11,179 nucleotides of DNA from Alphaproteobacteria bacterium (GCA_006226265.1 SBHH01000351.1:1-11179), one strand, 5' to 3'; positions 1-7,634 are shown, numbered from the stretch's first letter. Notes: a model not told the origin generated them from the sequence alone. Numbers and translations are program-made.

Positions 1-1
1 C

Positions 2-523
2 GAAAAGAACGTTTTCCGTTTCTGCTGGGTCATCGATTTCCCGATGTTCGAGTATGACGAGAAGGAAAAGAAGATCGATTTCAGTCACAACCCCTTTTCT
101 ATGCCACAGGGCGGACTGGAAGCACTTGAAACCATGGATCCGCTGGAGATCAAGGGCTATCAATATGACATCGTCTGCAATGGGATCGAGCTTTCCTCAG
201 GCGCGATCCGGAACCATCGCCCGGACATCATGGTCAAGGCCTTCGAGATTGCCGGCTATGATGCAACCGTGGTCGAAGAACGCTTCGGCGGAATGCTGAA
301 CGCCTTCCGCTTCGGCGCCCCGCCGCATGGCGGTATCGCACCGGGGGTTGACCGTATCGTCATGCTGCTCGCGGACGAGCCGAACATCCGCGAGGTCATC
401 CTTTTCCCGATGAACCAGCAGGCGCAGGACCTGATGATGCAGGCCCCGGCGGAAGTTCCGCTCAAAAACCTTCGCGAGTTGCATATCCGTACCGTCATGC
501 CGGCTCCGAAAGTCGAAGGCTGA
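2..523 (+). CDS. aspS: Aspartyl-tRNA synthetase, C-terminal part (5' truncated by window edge)
   Basis: Class II aminoacyl-tRNA synthetase that charges tRNA-Asp (or both tRNA-Asp and tRNA-Asn in the non-discriminating form) in the cytoplasm. The reading frame is already open at base 2, and about 173 C-terminal residues are visible. They begin with [13 protein letters not shown] and continue through the HNPFSMP segment, [12 protein letters not shown], and class II motif 3 ([13 protein letters not shown]), whose Arg contacts ATP. The end is the family's usual [15 protein letters not shown] tail and a short C-terminal extension. The anticodon-binding domain, which decides discriminating versus non-discriminating behaviour, lies outside the window, so specificity cannot be judged. 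A strong terminator follows 25 bases after the stop, so the next gene is probably a separate transcription unit. Identity is secure from the motifs. Confidence 0.96.
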   Translation, partial: EKNVFRFCWVIDFPMFEYDEKEKKIDFSHNPFSMPQGGLEALETMDPLEIKGYQYDIVCNGIELSSGAIRNHRPDIMVKAFEIAGYDATVVEERFGGMLNAFRFGAPPHGGIAPGVDRIVMLLADEPNIREVILFPMNQQAQDLMMQAPAEVPLKNLRELHIRTVMPAPKVEG

Positions 524-548
524 GAGAACAAAACCAATGCAAACAAAG

Positions 549-572
549 GCCCGCCGCAAGGCGGGCTTTTTT
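549..572 (+). terminator. Intrinsic terminator of aspS
   Basis: A perfect 7-bp stem, GCCCGCC (549-555) and GGCGGGC (560-566), closes a GCAA tetraloop and is followed directly by six T residues (567-572). This is a textbook Rho-independent terminator 25 bases after the aspS stop codon. A GNRA-type loop adds stability. Confidence 0.95.
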
Positions 573-640
573 GGGGAAATTTTTACCATATTTCAGATTT
601 GTTAAGGAATGTCGGGCTATTCTCTCGCCCAGGTTTAATG

Positions 641-646
641 AGAGGG
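641..646 (+). promoter_or_regulatory. Ribosome binding site that selects the TTG start of the EAL gene
   Basis: AGAGGG sits 6 bases before TTG at 653. The nearest in-frame ATG (674) has no Shine-Dalgarno-like sequence before it (the preceding bases are CCTGACGACAAA). The ATG at 638 reads into a stop after three codons. This favours TTG as the real start. Confidence 0.7.
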
Positions 647-652
647 TGAATT

Positions 653-2338
653 TTGACGATTCCTGACGACAAAATGGAAGCAATGCGCAAAGACAAGGAG
701 CGCTTTGTCGCCTTTTCTTTCGCTGCGGCCGACCTGCTGCTCGAACTCGACGCAGAAGGTATGGTCTGTTTTGCTTCCGGTGCCGCCAAGGGCCTGACCG
801 GCATTGAAACACCAAAGCTGAAAGGCCAGATTTTTACCGATCTGATTGGCGAATTTGATCGCGATGTCATCAAGCAGATCCTGACTTCCATGAAGGAAGG
901 CGATCGCATTCCACCGGTTTCCGCCAAAATGGATCTGACCGGTATTTCCTGCGTCATCGGCGCCTGCAAACTACCGCGCAACCACGATCATATCTTCCTC
1001 GCCCTCAATGTCTCGGTCATGCCGGCTGTGCGCACGGTCGTCGAATACCGCGACCAGGAAACCGGCCTTCTTGACCGGAACGACTTTTTCAAGATCGCCG
1101 AGGAAAAGGTTGGCACCTCTGCTGAAACGGGACAGCGGGCCGAGTTGACACTTCTGCGCCTGACTGATCTTACCGGAATGCAGTCGCGCATCAACGAAGA
1201 GGACATGACCGCCTTCATGCAGAATGTCGGCATGCTGCTGCGACGCTATTCACTCGGCGGTGATTCCGCAGGCCGTCTGGATGCTGACAAATACGGCATC
1301 GTGCACAGCCCGACTGTCAACGGCGATGTCATCCGCGAAAAAGTCGGCGCTCTCGCAAAAAAGGCAGACCCCAAAGGCAACGGCAGCATCCAGGCCAATA
1401 CAATCGATTTGTCTCAGGGTCAGCTTTCCGCCGCCCATGCGACCCAGGCGCTAATGTATGTCATCAACCGCTTCGTCGAGAGCGACGGACAGGATTTCAA
1501 CATCTCCAGCCTGACTGAAGGCATGGAAACCCGGCTTGAAACCGCGATGACGCGCATGATCGCCCTTAAATCGGTCTTCCAGAACTACAAGTTCCGGCTC
1601 GTCTATCAGCCGATCGTGAATGTGACGGACAAGGAAATTCATCATTACGAAGTTCTCTCGCGTTTTCGCGACGGAGAATCCCCCTATGAGACCGTCACCT
1701 TCGCCGAGGAAACCGGTATCATCCATGATCTCGACCTCGGCGTTGCCAAGAAGGTGAAAGACAAGCTGATCGAAATCCAGAAACGCGGCGATATCCTGCC
1801 GATGCTGTCCTTCAATATTTCCGGCCATTCGCTGGAATCCGACAGCTTCATGGATAACCTTCTCGCCATGTTTCAGGACAATGACGAGGTGCGCGAGCAT
1901 ATCAATCTCGAAATCACCGAAACCGCCCGGGTGAAAGATCTGGAACGGGCCGATCAGGTTCTGCAGACCTTCCGAAAAGCAGGAGTGAAGATCAGCCTCG
2001 ACGACATGGGATCGGGCAGTGCATCGTTCCAGTATATCCGCGCACTCACCGTCGATTACATCAAGATCGACGGCCTCTATATGAAAGAGGTTCTGACGAA
2101 CAAGAAGGATGCCGCCATTCTGAAAGCCATGTCACGGCTTTGTCAGGAACTCAATATCGGGACTGTCGCAGAAATGGTCGAGACAAAGGAGCAGCTTCAT
2201 GTTCTCAATGTCCTCGGCATTAATTACGGGCAGGGCTGGTATTTCGGCAAGCCACAACCGGATATCGAGACGAAGCGGAAAAACCGCGGCATTTCGCTCA
2301 ACATCAAGCGGAAAGGCTTCCAGACGACCTGGAGCTAA
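653..2338 (+). CDS. PAS / degenerate GGDEF / EAL protein, probable cyclic-di-GMP phosphodiesterase
   Basis: This 561-residue soluble protein has no evident signal peptide or membrane segment. Residues about 18-122 look like a PAS sensor domain. Residues about 137-280 resemble a GGDEF domain: it begins ETGLLDRNDFF, as diguanylate cyclases do, but the signature site reads RLDADKY (208-214), so cyclase activity is very unlikely. Residues about 313-540 form an EAL domain. Its metal and catalytic positions are kept: E333 (motif EVL instead of EAL), N388, E420, the D450-D451 pair in DDMGSG, K471 in KID, E507 in AEMVE and Q527 in GQGWYFG. Hydrolysis of cyclic-di-GMP is therefore plausible, with the PAS and dead GGDEF domains as regulators, as known for other hybrid proteins. 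The altered EAL and loop-6 residues (DDMG rather than DDFG) leave open a non-catalytic effector role. Start is TTG with a good ribosome binding site. The gene appears monocistronic between two terminators, and I saw no convincing promoter in the 80 bases before it. Confidence 0.88.
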   Translation: MTIPDDKMEAMRKDKERFVAFSFAAADLLLELDAEGMVCFASGAAKGLTGIETPKLKGQIFTDLIGEFDRDVIKQILTSMKEGDRIPPVSAKMDLTGISCVIGACKLPRNHDHIFLALNVSVMPAVRTVVEYRDQETGLLDRNDFFKIAEEKVGTSAETGQRAELTLLRLTDLTGMQSRINEEDMTAFMQNVGMLLRRYSLGGDSAGRLDADKYGIVHSPTVNGDVIREKVGALAKKADPKGNGSIQANTIDLSQGQLSAAHATQALMYVINRFVESDGQDFNISSLTEGMETRLETAMTRMIALKSVFQNYKFRLVYQPIVNVTDKEIHHYEVLSRFRDGESPYETVTFAEETGIIHDLDLGVAKKVKDKLIEIQKRGDILPMLSFNISGHSLESDSFMDNLLAMFQDNDEVREHINLEITETARVKDLERADQVLQTFRKAGVKISLDDMGSGSASFQYIRALTVDYIKIDGLYMKEVLTNKKDAAILKAMSRLCQELNIGTVAEMVETKEQLHVLNVLGINYGQGWYFGKPQPDIETKRKNRGISLNIKRKGFQTTWS

Positions 2339-2355
2339 CCTTATCTCTCAAGAAA

Positions 2356-2386
2356 AAAGAGCATGTCTCCGGAAAACATGCTCTTT
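2356..2386 (+). terminator. Probable terminator of the EAL gene
   Basis: A perfect 10-bp inverted repeat, AAAGAGCATG (2356-2365) and CATGCTCTTT (2377-2386), lies 17 bases after the stop, with an 11-base loop. The T tract is formed by the end of the stem (CTCTTT) and then breaks into ATTGT, so termination may be less efficient than at the aspS terminator. The A-rich start of the stem could also let it act in the opposite direction. Confidence 0.7.
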
Positions 2387-2459
2387 ATTGTGGGAGTATT
2401 AACAGGTCAGCTACTCTTAATGTACAGATACACCATCCTGCCTTAACCCGCGGGAAAAT

Positions 2460-2475
2460 AACGTAAATTTACGTT
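2460..2475. repeat. Perfect 16-bp palindrome
   Basis: AACGTAAATTTACGTT reads the same on both strands with no spacer. It could be a protein-binding site or a small hairpin. It sits in a convergent gap where no gene start is seen, so an operator role is not obvious. Confidence 0.6.
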
Positions 2476-2557
2476 TACGCTACAGAACACGCTACTCTTT
2501 TACTCTACGGTTTACGCGACTGAACTTACAGGATACGCTACTAAAATCTGGTTAATC

Positions 2558-2619
2558 CGGCAGGCAAATTTTACTAAAATTCTTTATTTTTCAGATCCTT
2601 ATGGATCAGACGCCTGCCG
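2558..2619 (-). repeat. Nested inverted repeats able to form a three-way junction after nrdJ
   Basis: Outer arms CGGCAGGC (2558-2565) and GCCTGCCG (2612-2619) are perfectly complementary over 8 bp. Between them lie two further hairpins: AATTTTA (2567-2573) with TAAAATT (2575-2581) around one central base, and GATCC (2594-2598) with GGATC (2603-2607) around a 4-base loop. The second inner stem can be lengthened by CT/AG pairs beyond an A-A mismatch. In the nrdJ transcript this would start about 10 bases after the stop codon. It may protect or end the mRNA. The classical T-run is absent, with only a weak ATTTT stretch further on, so calling it a terminator is an inference. Confidence 0.5.
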
Positions 2620-2628
2620 CATTCCAAA

Positions 2629-5600
2629 TCAGGAGCATCCGCTGGTCGATCCGCAGGTATCGCATTTCATACAGGTTCCGTTTCGAACCAGCGTGAAATT
2701 GCCGCATTCACCGCAGCTATCCCCCTCATAGCCCTTCATCCGTGCTTCCAGCACCTGGTTGAGCTTGTCCGGGCTTCGCCCCCCCGAACCTGCCGCCTTT
2801 GTTCCGCCGGAAGATCCGGCAACGGAAACGCTGGCGCCTGCGGTACTGCCAACGGATCCGCCGGCTGCCTGCCGGGCCGAAGTATCGAAGGTCATCGCGG
2901 AGAGCCCGCCCTGCAGCACTTCGAAATTGTTCGAACGGACATAGCCGGTCGAGGCAAGGTTGATAACGTTATTGAGGGTGGTTTTCGTTTCGGCGATTTC
3001 ATCCTCGCTCAAATGCGCCTGGGCCTCGCCCGTTCCCATGCTGTCGGTTCGCAAATCATCGACTGCGACGTGGGCAAGGTCATTCCGGCCGAGATAGGAA
3101 ATGGCAAGCTCCCGGAACAGATAGTCAAGGATCGAAGTCGACATCTTGATGGCATCATTGCCCTCGACAATGCCGGATGGTTCAAACCGGGTGAAGGTAT
3201 AGGCCTCGACAAATTCCTCAAGCGGCACGCCATATTGCAGGCCGATGGAAATCGCGATGGCGAAATTGTTCATCAGGCTCCGGAAGGCCGCGCCTTCTTT
3301 GTGCATGTCGATGAAGACCTCACCAAGCCCGCCGTCGTCATATTCACCGGTCCGGAGATAAACCTTGTGCCCGCCGACGACCGCCTTCTGGGTATAGCCC
3401 TTGCGCCGGGTCGGAAGCTTCTTGCGCTCTGATACGATGCGCTGGACGATCCGTTCCGCAACTACATTGCTCGCCGCGGCCGGAGACGACTTCACCTCTT
3501 CCTCGACTTCGTCCAGGTCCTCCTCATCGAAGGTGAGGGCGGAAAGCGGCTGGCTCAGTTTCGAGCCATCGCGATAAAGCGCATTGGCCTTGAGGCCGAG
3601 CTTCCAGGAGAGAAGATAGGCGTCCTTGCAATCCTCAACCGTTGCATCGTTCGCCATGTTGATGGTTTTTGAAATCGCACCCGAGATAAAGGGCTGGGAC
3701 GCCGCCATCATGCGGATATGACTGTCGACGGAGAGAAGCCGCTTGCCGATCCGGCCGCAAGGGTTTGCGCAATCGAAGACGGGCAGATGCTCTTCCTTCA
3801 GGATCGGTGCGCCTTCCAGCGTCATCGCGCCACAGCAATAGAGATTGGCCGCCTCGATATCCTTCTTGGAGAAGCCAAGCGCCTTCAACATCTCAAATTC
3901 ATAGTTGTTGAGATCAGCTTCATCAAGGCCGAGGGTTTCGATGCAGAATTCTTCGCCCAGCGTATATTTATTGAACGCGAACTTGATATCGAAGCAGGTC
4001 GCGAGCGCGCCCTCGATCTTTTCAAGCGCCTCGTCACCGAAACCCTTCTCACGGAGGGCTTCATGATTGACGCCCGGCGCATCGGCAAGAGTGCCGTGAC
4101 CAACCGCGTAATCGATGATTTCCTTCGTTTCCTCCCGGTCATATCCAAGATGGGCGAGGGCCTCCGGTACCGTGCGGTTGATGATCTTGAAATAGCCGCC
4201 GCCTGCAAGTTTCTTGAATTTCACGATGGCGAAGTCGGGCTCGATCCCCGTGGTATCGCAATCCATGACAAGGCCGATGGTGCCGGTTGGCGCAATCACA
4301 GAGACTTGCGCATTCCGGTAGCCATGTTTCTTGCCAAGGTCGAGCGCCGCGTCCCAGGCGAGCTTCGCAGCATCCGCAAGGGCCGGTTCCGGGCAGTTGA
4401 TGGCGTCCAGAGGGACGGGGAGAACAGATAATCCCTCATAGCCATCAGAAAGCCCGTAGGCCGCATTGCGGTGGTTGCGGATCACCCGCAGCATGGGCGC
4501 GGCGTTCTTCTTGTAGCCCGGAAAGGCGCCGAGTTCGCCGGCCATTTCCGCGCTTGTCTTGTAGGCGATCCCGGTCATGACGGCGGAAATCGCGCCGCAG
4601 AGCGCCCGCCCTTCATCGGAATCGTAGGACAGACCCTGCGCCATGAGAAGGCCGCCGATATTGGCAAAGCCTAGACCCAGGGTTCGGAATTTATAGCTCA
4701 ATTTGGCAATTTCCTCGGACGGAAACTGCGCCATGAGGACGGAGATTTCAAGCGTCACCGTCCAGATGCGGACCGCATGTTCAAACGCCGCGACATCGAA
4801 CTTCTTGTCCGCCGTCCGGAAAGTCATCAGGTTCAGCGAAGCGAGATTGCAGGCCGTATCGTCCAGGAACATATATTCCGAGCAGGGATTGGAGGCATTG
4901 ATCCGGCCATCTTCCGGGCAGGTGTGCCAGTCATTGATGGTCGTGTCATACTGCAGGCCCGGATCGGCGGACTGCCAGGCGCTCTCGCCAATCTGTTCCC
5001 AGAGATCGCGGGCCTTGACTGTCTTTGAGATTTTGCCATCGGTACGGCGAATGAGGTTCCAGTCGCCGTCTTTCAGCACGGCCTCAACAAAGTCATTGGT
5101 GATGCGGACGGAATTGTTGGAATTCTGCCCTGAAACGGTGAGATAGGCATCCGAATCCCAGTCCGTGTTGTAGGTCGGAAACTCAATCTCGGTATAGCCC
5201 TGCTTGGCGAACTGGATGACGCGCTGGATATAGTTTTCCGGCACCATCGCCTTCCGCGCACCGATGATGGCTTTACGAAGGGCCGGGTTCTCCGCCGGGA
5301 TGAAAGCCTCATCGCCTTTGCCTTCCGCGCAGGCCTTGATGACATTGTTAAGATGGATATTGCAGAGCCTGGAACCCGAGACGAGGGAAGCAACTTTCTG
5401 CTCCTCCACCGCTTTCCAGCCGATATATTCCTCGATGTCCGGATGGTCGATATCGAGCGTGACCATCTTTGCCGCGCGCCGCGTCGTTCCGCCCGACTTG
5501 ATAGCGCCCGCCGCCCGGTCGCCAATTTTAAGGAAGCTCATCAGGCCCGACGATTTGCCGCCGCCAGAAAGGGGCTCGCCCGCACTCCGAAGCCGCGAGA

Positions 5601-6303
5601 AATTGGTGCCGGTGCCAGAGCCGTATTTAAAGAGACGCGCTTCGCGTACCCAGAGATCCATGATGCCGCCGTCATTTACGAGATCGTCATTGATCGACTG
5701 AATGAAGCAGGCATGGGGCTGCGGATGCTCATAAGAATTGACGGAATATTTGAGCTTGCCGGTCTTGTAATCAACATAGGAATGGCCTTGCGCCGGGCCT
5801 TCGATGCCATAGGCCCAGTGAAGCCCCGTATTGAACCATTGCGGGCTGTTCGGTGCGCCCATCTGACGGGCGAGCATGAAACGCATTTCATCGAAATAGG
5901 CGCTCGCATCGGCCTCGCCATCGAAATAACCGCCTTTCCAGCCCCAGTAGGTCCATGTCCCGGCAAGCCGGTCGAACACCTCGGTCGAGGAGGTTTCGCC
6001 GATATAGCGCTCATCCTCCGGCAGCTCATTGAGCGCCTTGGTATCCGGCGCCTGACGCCACAGCCATTCCGGCACATCCTTCTCGGCAACCGGCTTCAGG
6101 CGGGCAGGAACCCCGGCTTTCCTGAAATATTTCTGGGCGATGATGTCACAGGCAACCTGCGACCAGGCAGCAGGCACGTCGATGCCTTCCAGCCGGAATA
6201 CGATGGACCCGTCCGGATTGCGGATCTCGCTCGTCGTCTGACGGAACTTGATGGTTGCGTAAGGTGAAGAATTCTCTTTGGTAAAACGCCGCTCGATACG
6301 CAT
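2629..6303 (-). CDS. nrdJ: Adenosylcobalamin-dependent (class II) ribonucleotide reductase
   Basis: Reduces ribonucleotides to deoxyribonucleotides in the cytoplasm using a radical made from coenzyme B12, with no need for oxygen. The 1224-residue length fits the long proteobacterial NrdJ type. Visible landmarks (numbered from this start) are HACFIQS with redox Cys199; [12 protein letters not shown]; the active-site NPCSE (472-476) with the thiyl-radical Cys474; ACNLASLNL with the partner Cys486; PTGTIG (672-677) followed by [11 protein letters not shown]; and a TSCPD-type domain at about 972-1074. A Ser/Gly/Ala-rich linker (about 1143-1178) leads to a Cys-rich tail with six Cys between 1197 and 1223, as expected for the tail that re-reduces the active site and may bind zinc. 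The start is the ATG at 6303, which opens [15 protein letters not shown] and has GGAAGG 6 bases upstream. An in-frame ATG at 6339 lacks such a site. The gene is transcribed alone, divergent from the NDUFA12 gene, and probably under NrdR control. Confidence 0.97.
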   Translation of the reverse strand: MRIERRFTKENSSPYATIKFRQTTSEIRNPDGSIVFRLEGIDVPAAWSQVACDIIAQKYFRKAGVPARLKPVAEKDVPEWLWRQAPDTKALNELPEDERYIGETSSTEVFDRLAGTWTYWGWKGGYFDGEADASAYFDEMRFMLARQMGAPNSPQWFNTGLHWAYGIEGPAQGHSYVDYKTGKLKYSVNSYEHPQPHACFIQSINDDLVNDGGIMDLWVREARLFKYGSGTGTNFSRLRSAGEPLSGGGKSSGLMSFLKIGDRAAGAIKSGGTTRRAAKMVTLDIDHPDIEEYIGWKAVEEQKVASLVSGSRLCNIHLNNVIKACAEGKGDEAFIPAENPALRKAIIGARKAMVPENYIQRVIQFAKQGYTEIEFPTYNTDWDSDAYLTVSGQNSNNSVRITNDFVEAVLKDGDWNLIRRTDGKISKTVKARDLWEQIGESAWQSADPGLQYDTTINDWHTCPEDGRINASNPCSEYMFLDDTACNLASLNLMTFRTADKKFDVAAFEHAVRIWTVTLEISVLMAQFPSEEIAKLSYKFRTLGLGFANIGGLLMAQGLSYDSDEGRALCGAISAVMTGIAYKTSAEMAGELGAFPGYKKNAAPMLRVIRNHRNAAYGLSDGYEGLSVLPVPLDAINCPEPALADAAKLAWDAALDLGKKHGYRNAQVSVIAPTGTIGLVMDCDTTGIEPDFAIVKFKKLAGGGYFKIINRTVPEALAHLGYDREETKEIIDYAVGHGTLADAPGVNHEALREKGFGDEALEKIEGALATCFDIKFAFNKYTLGEEFCIETLGLDEADLNNYEFEMLKALGFSKKDIEAANLYCCGAMTLEGAPILKEEHLPVFDCANPCGRIGKRLLSVDSHIRMMAASQPFISGAISKTINMANDATVEDCKDAYLLSWKLGLKANALYRDGSKLSQPLSALTFDEEDLDEVEEEVKSSPAAASNVVAERIVQRIVSERKKLPTRRKGYTQKAVVGGHKVYLRTGEYDDGGLGEVFIDMHKEGAAFRSLMNNFAIAISIGLQYGVPLEEFVEAYTFTRFEPSGIVEGNDAIKMSTSILDYLFRELAISYLGRNDLAHVAVDDLRTDSMGTGEAQAHLSEDEIAETKTTLNNVINLASTGYVRSNNFEVLQGGLSAMTFDTSARQAAGGSVGSTAGASVSVAGSSGGTKAAGSGGRSPDKLNQVLEARMKGYEGDSCGECGNFTLVRNGTCMKCDTCGSTSGCS

Positions 6304-6309
6304 CTTGTG

Positions 6310-6315
6310 CCTTCC
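6310..6315 (-). promoter_or_regulatory. Ribosome binding site of nrdJ
   Basis: On the - strand GGAAGG lies 6 bases before the ATG at 6303. The alternative ATG at 6339 is preceded by TCCTCCCGACATGTA, which has no purine-rich site. This decides the start in favour of 6303. Confidence 0.8.
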
Positions 6316-6361
6316 AATCCCCAGTTTGATACTCGTCATTACATGTCGGGAGGATAAGGAA

Positions 6362-6376
6362 CGTCCGCTCCGGACG
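6362..6376 (-). repeat. Small GC-rich hairpin in the nrdJ leader
   Basis: CGTCCG and CGGACG form a perfect 6-bp stem with a 3-base loop. It is 58 bases before the nrdJ start codon and would lie in the 5' untranslated leader if the proposed promoter is right. On the - strand it is followed by TTCCTTATCC, not a T-run, so it is not a classic attenuator. Function is unknown. Confidence 0.4.
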
Positions 6377-6409
6377 CAGGGTCAGCAAGGCTTTCCGCGC
6401 ATCTTATGC

Positions 6410-6425
6410 CCACTAGATGTAGTGG
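6410..6425 (-). promoter_or_regulatory. NrdR box 1
   Basis: CCACTAGATGTAGTGG is a 16-bp element with perfect 6-bp arms (CCACTA/TAGTGG). It matches the published NrdR-box pattern of outer CAC and GTG triplets with A and T placed symmetrically. NrdR is the ATP/dATP-sensing repressor of ribonucleotide reductase genes. With the promoter proposed here the site would lie downstream of the transcription start, a position suited to repression. The palindrome is directly visible; assignment to NrdR rests on the motif and on the gene it precedes. Confidence 0.75.
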
Positions 6426-6441
6426 CCGAGCTCCCCCCGGG

Positions 6442-6457
6442 ACACCAGGATGATTGT
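6442..6457 (-). promoter_or_regulatory. Possible weak NrdR box between the two strong ones
   Basis: ACACCAGGATGATTGT has a good left half (ACACCA) but a poor right half. It begins exactly 32 bases after the start of box 1, which matches the roughly three-turn spacing known for paired NrdR boxes. It would overlap the proposed -10 region. It also lies within an inverted repeat, GGGACA (6439-6444) and TGTCCC (6455-6460), which could be the true signal instead. Confidence 0.35.
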
Positions 6458-6479
6458 CCCGCTACGAGGAGGAAGTCAA
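6452..6479 (-). promoter_or_regulatory. Possible nrdJ promoter
   Basis: On the - strand TTGACT (6479-6474) matches the -35 consensus at five of six bases. With a 16-base spacer, ACAATC (6457-6452) is a fair -10 element. Transcription would begin near 6445 and give a leader of about 140 bases. The two strong NrdR-like palindromes flank this promoter on both sides. The -10 match is mediocre, so this is a candidate only. Confidence 0.4.
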
Positions 6480-6487
6480 GCCTCGTA

Positions 6488-6503
6488 ACACAATATATTG
6501 TGG
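6488..6503 (-). promoter_or_regulatory. NrdR box 2
   Basis: ACACAATATATTGTGG contains a perfect 14-bp palindrome (CACAATATATTGTG, 6489-6502) and is very close to the NrdR-box consensus. Its centre is 78 bases from the centre of box 1, and it lies just upstream of the proposed -35 hexamer of nrdJ. The wide spacing differs from the usual closely paired arrangement. Confidence 0.75.
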
Positions 6504-6744
6504 CAAATTTGATGTATTTTAACGCAACGCCCCAGAATGTGGCGCTTTCGTGAAAACCGCATGAAATTATAGTTAACAAAAAATTCAGAGGCAGATGCAC
6601 AAAAGCAACATCATCATGGTGGAGGCAGCGATTTGTGAATGAATCACCCGCTGTGTCGATGCGGCACATATCTTGAAAGTTAGACTGGACGAATCCCCTT
6701 CACAATGCCATATTCCGGGCAATTAGCTGCAGTATCCTATAGAG

Positions 6745-7119
6745 ATGATGAAGATGGCGACGATAGGCACAAGGTTGTTCACGTGGTGGCGGGGCGAAGC
6801 GGTCGGCGAAGACCAGTTCGGTAATCGCTATTTCCGGGAGAAGGGAAAACCAACCGGTCCGGTCGGACGGGAACGGCGCTGGGTCCTCTATAAAGGCCGC
6901 CCGGAGGCCTCCAAGGTTCCGCCGGCCTGGCATATCTGGCTGCATTACACGACGGACAAGCTGCCGGACGAGCAGGGCATCGCCGCCAACAGCTGGGAAA
7001 AGGAATATCTGCCAAACCTGTCGGGCACCGATCTTGCCTATCATCCGGATGGCTCCGTCCTGACGGCGGGGCCGCGCCAGAAGGGCACCGGCGATTATCA
7101 GGCCTGGAAGCCGGAATAA
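6745..7119 (+). CDS. NADH:ubiquinone oxidoreductase subunit of the NDUFA12 (B17.2) family
   Basis: This is an accessory subunit of respiratory complex I, at the inner face of the cytoplasmic membrane. Its family is shared by mitochondria and Alphaproteobacteria. The 124-residue protein shows the family's features: TRLFTWWRGEAVGEDQFGNRYF near the N terminus, RRWVLYKG (45-52), PPAWHIWLHYTTD, and a tail ending GTGDYQAWKPE. There is no signal peptide or membrane segment. The first three in-frame ATGs (6745, 6748, 6754) cannot be separated with confidence: AGAG at 6741-6744 is too close for the first but well placed (9 bases) for the third. The gene is far from any nuo genes in this window. It leads the probable unit NDUFA12-mlaD-DUF2155, with a 50-base gap before mlaD. 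Confidence 0.92.
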   Translation: MMKMATIGTRLFTWWRGEAVGEDQFGNRYFREKGKPTGPVGRERRWVLYKGRPEASKVPPAWHIWLHYTTDKLPDEQGIAANSWEKEYLPNLSGTDLAYHPDGSVLTAGPRQKGTGDYQAWKPE

Positions 7120-7169
7120 GGGAAAGCCTGCCTTACCATCAAAAAGCGGCACGGGGAGGAAAATAGCGT

Positions 7170-7622
7170 ATGAGCAGTAATATCGTTGAAACCGTTATCG
7201 GCGCCGTGGTCCTCGCTTTCGCGACCATTTTTCTGGTTTTCGCCTACCGCACGGCCGATGTGAATACGGGCAGCGGCGGGATTCAACTGACCGCCGCCTT
7301 CGATAATGTCGATGGCCTCAATATCGGCAGCGATGTCCGCATGAGCGGGATCAAGGTCGGGGCCGTCACGGGCCAGCATCTCGACCCCAAGTCCTACCGC
7401 GCGATCATCAGCATCAACCTCAATGACGATGTTGAACTGCCGGAAGACAGCTCCGCCAAGATCACGTCCGAAAGCCTGCTGGGCGGCAACTATCTGGCAT
7501 TGTCGCCGGGCGGCTCCGATACTATGCTGAAGGACGGCGACAAGATCACCTATACGCAAGGCTCCGTGAATATTCAGGACCTGATCGGCCAGGCGATTTT
7601 CAGCAATAATTCAAAGAAGTAA
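7170..7622 (+). CDS. mlaD: MlaD-type MCE domain lipid-transport protein
   Basis: Substrate-binding component of a phospholipid transport system that keeps the outer membrane asymmetric. It is anchored in the inner membrane and projects into the periplasm, where MlaD forms a hexameric ring. The 150-residue protein has one N-terminal membrane segment (about 7-27) and a single MCE domain (about 38-116): FDNVDGLNIGSDVRMSGIKVG, then ESLLGGNYLALSPGG. A short tail follows, ending about 34 residues after the MCE domain. GGGGAGG lies 10 bases before the ATG. The usual partners (mlaE permease, mlaF ATPase, mlaC, mlaB) are not here and must be encoded elsewhere. The DUF2155 gene starts 12 bases after the stop, so co-transcription is likely. 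Confidence 0.92.
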   Translation: MSSNIVETVIGAVVLAFATIFLVFAYRTADVNTGSGGIQLTAAFDNVDGLNIGSDVRMSGIKVGAVTGQHLDPKSYRAIISINLNDDVELPEDSSAKITSESLLGGNYLALSPGGSDTMLKDGDKITYTQGSVNIQDLIGQAIFSNNSKK

Positions 7623-7634
7623 GGCGCATTCGGC

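Larger units (their letters stand above)
2339..2628. other. Convergent intergenic region with palindromes and short repeats
   Basis: This AT-rich gap lies between the ends of the EAL gene and nrdJ. No coding frame with a ribosome binding site was seen. It holds the EAL gene terminator, a perfect 16-bp palindrome (2460-2475), a loose series of ACGCTACT-like words (2477-2541), and a nested inverted-repeat structure (2558-2619). No T-rich hairpin that would clearly end nrdJ transcription on the - strand is present. The nested structure is the best candidate for a transcript end. Confidence 0.6.
6304..6744. other. Divergent intergenic region between nrdJ and the NDUFA12 gene
   Basis: These 441 bases hold no convincing gene. 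The nrdJ-proximal half carries a leader hairpin (6362-6376), two NrdR-box-like palindromes, a weaker middle candidate and a possible nrdJ promoter. The other half, towards NDUFA12, is AT-rich. It includes GGAGG at 6621-6625 followed by very short open frames (for example GTG at 6635 to TGA at 6676) and no clear sigma-70 promoter. Confidence 0.6.

Noticed and set aside
2460..2475. The 16-bp palindrome as another NrdR box
   Set aside because: AACGTAAATTTACGTT lacks the outer CAC/GTG pattern of the NrdR box and lies beyond the 3' end of nrdJ, not before a gene start.
2594..2607. GATCC-TTAT-GGATC as a stand-alone nrdJ terminator
   Set aside because: On the - strand the stem is followed by an A-rich tract (GAAAAATAAAG), not a run of T, so it does not fit an intrinsic terminator by itself.
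2400..2628. An attachment site or insertion-element scar in the convergent gap
   Set aside because: No integrase, transposase, tRNA or flanking direct duplication is visible in the window, and the flanking genes are intact.
5353..6267. A 304-codon open frame on the + strand antisense to nrdJ
   Set aside because: It lies entirely inside nrdJ, whose reading frame is confirmed by active-site motifs throughout, and its translation resembles no family I know.
6304..6339. A 12-residue longer NrdJ from the ATG at 6339
   Set aside because: No ribosome binding site precedes it, while GGAAGG sits 6 bases before the ATG at 6303, where the family's usual MRIERRFT N terminus begins.
6304..6520. A cobalamin riboswitch upstream of the B12-dependent nrdJ
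   Set aside because: B12 riboswitches precede some class II reductase genes, so I looked for the conserved B12-box core and its surrounding helices on the - strand. The only similar string (GCCACTA) is part of the NrdR-like palindrome, and the expected helices are absent.
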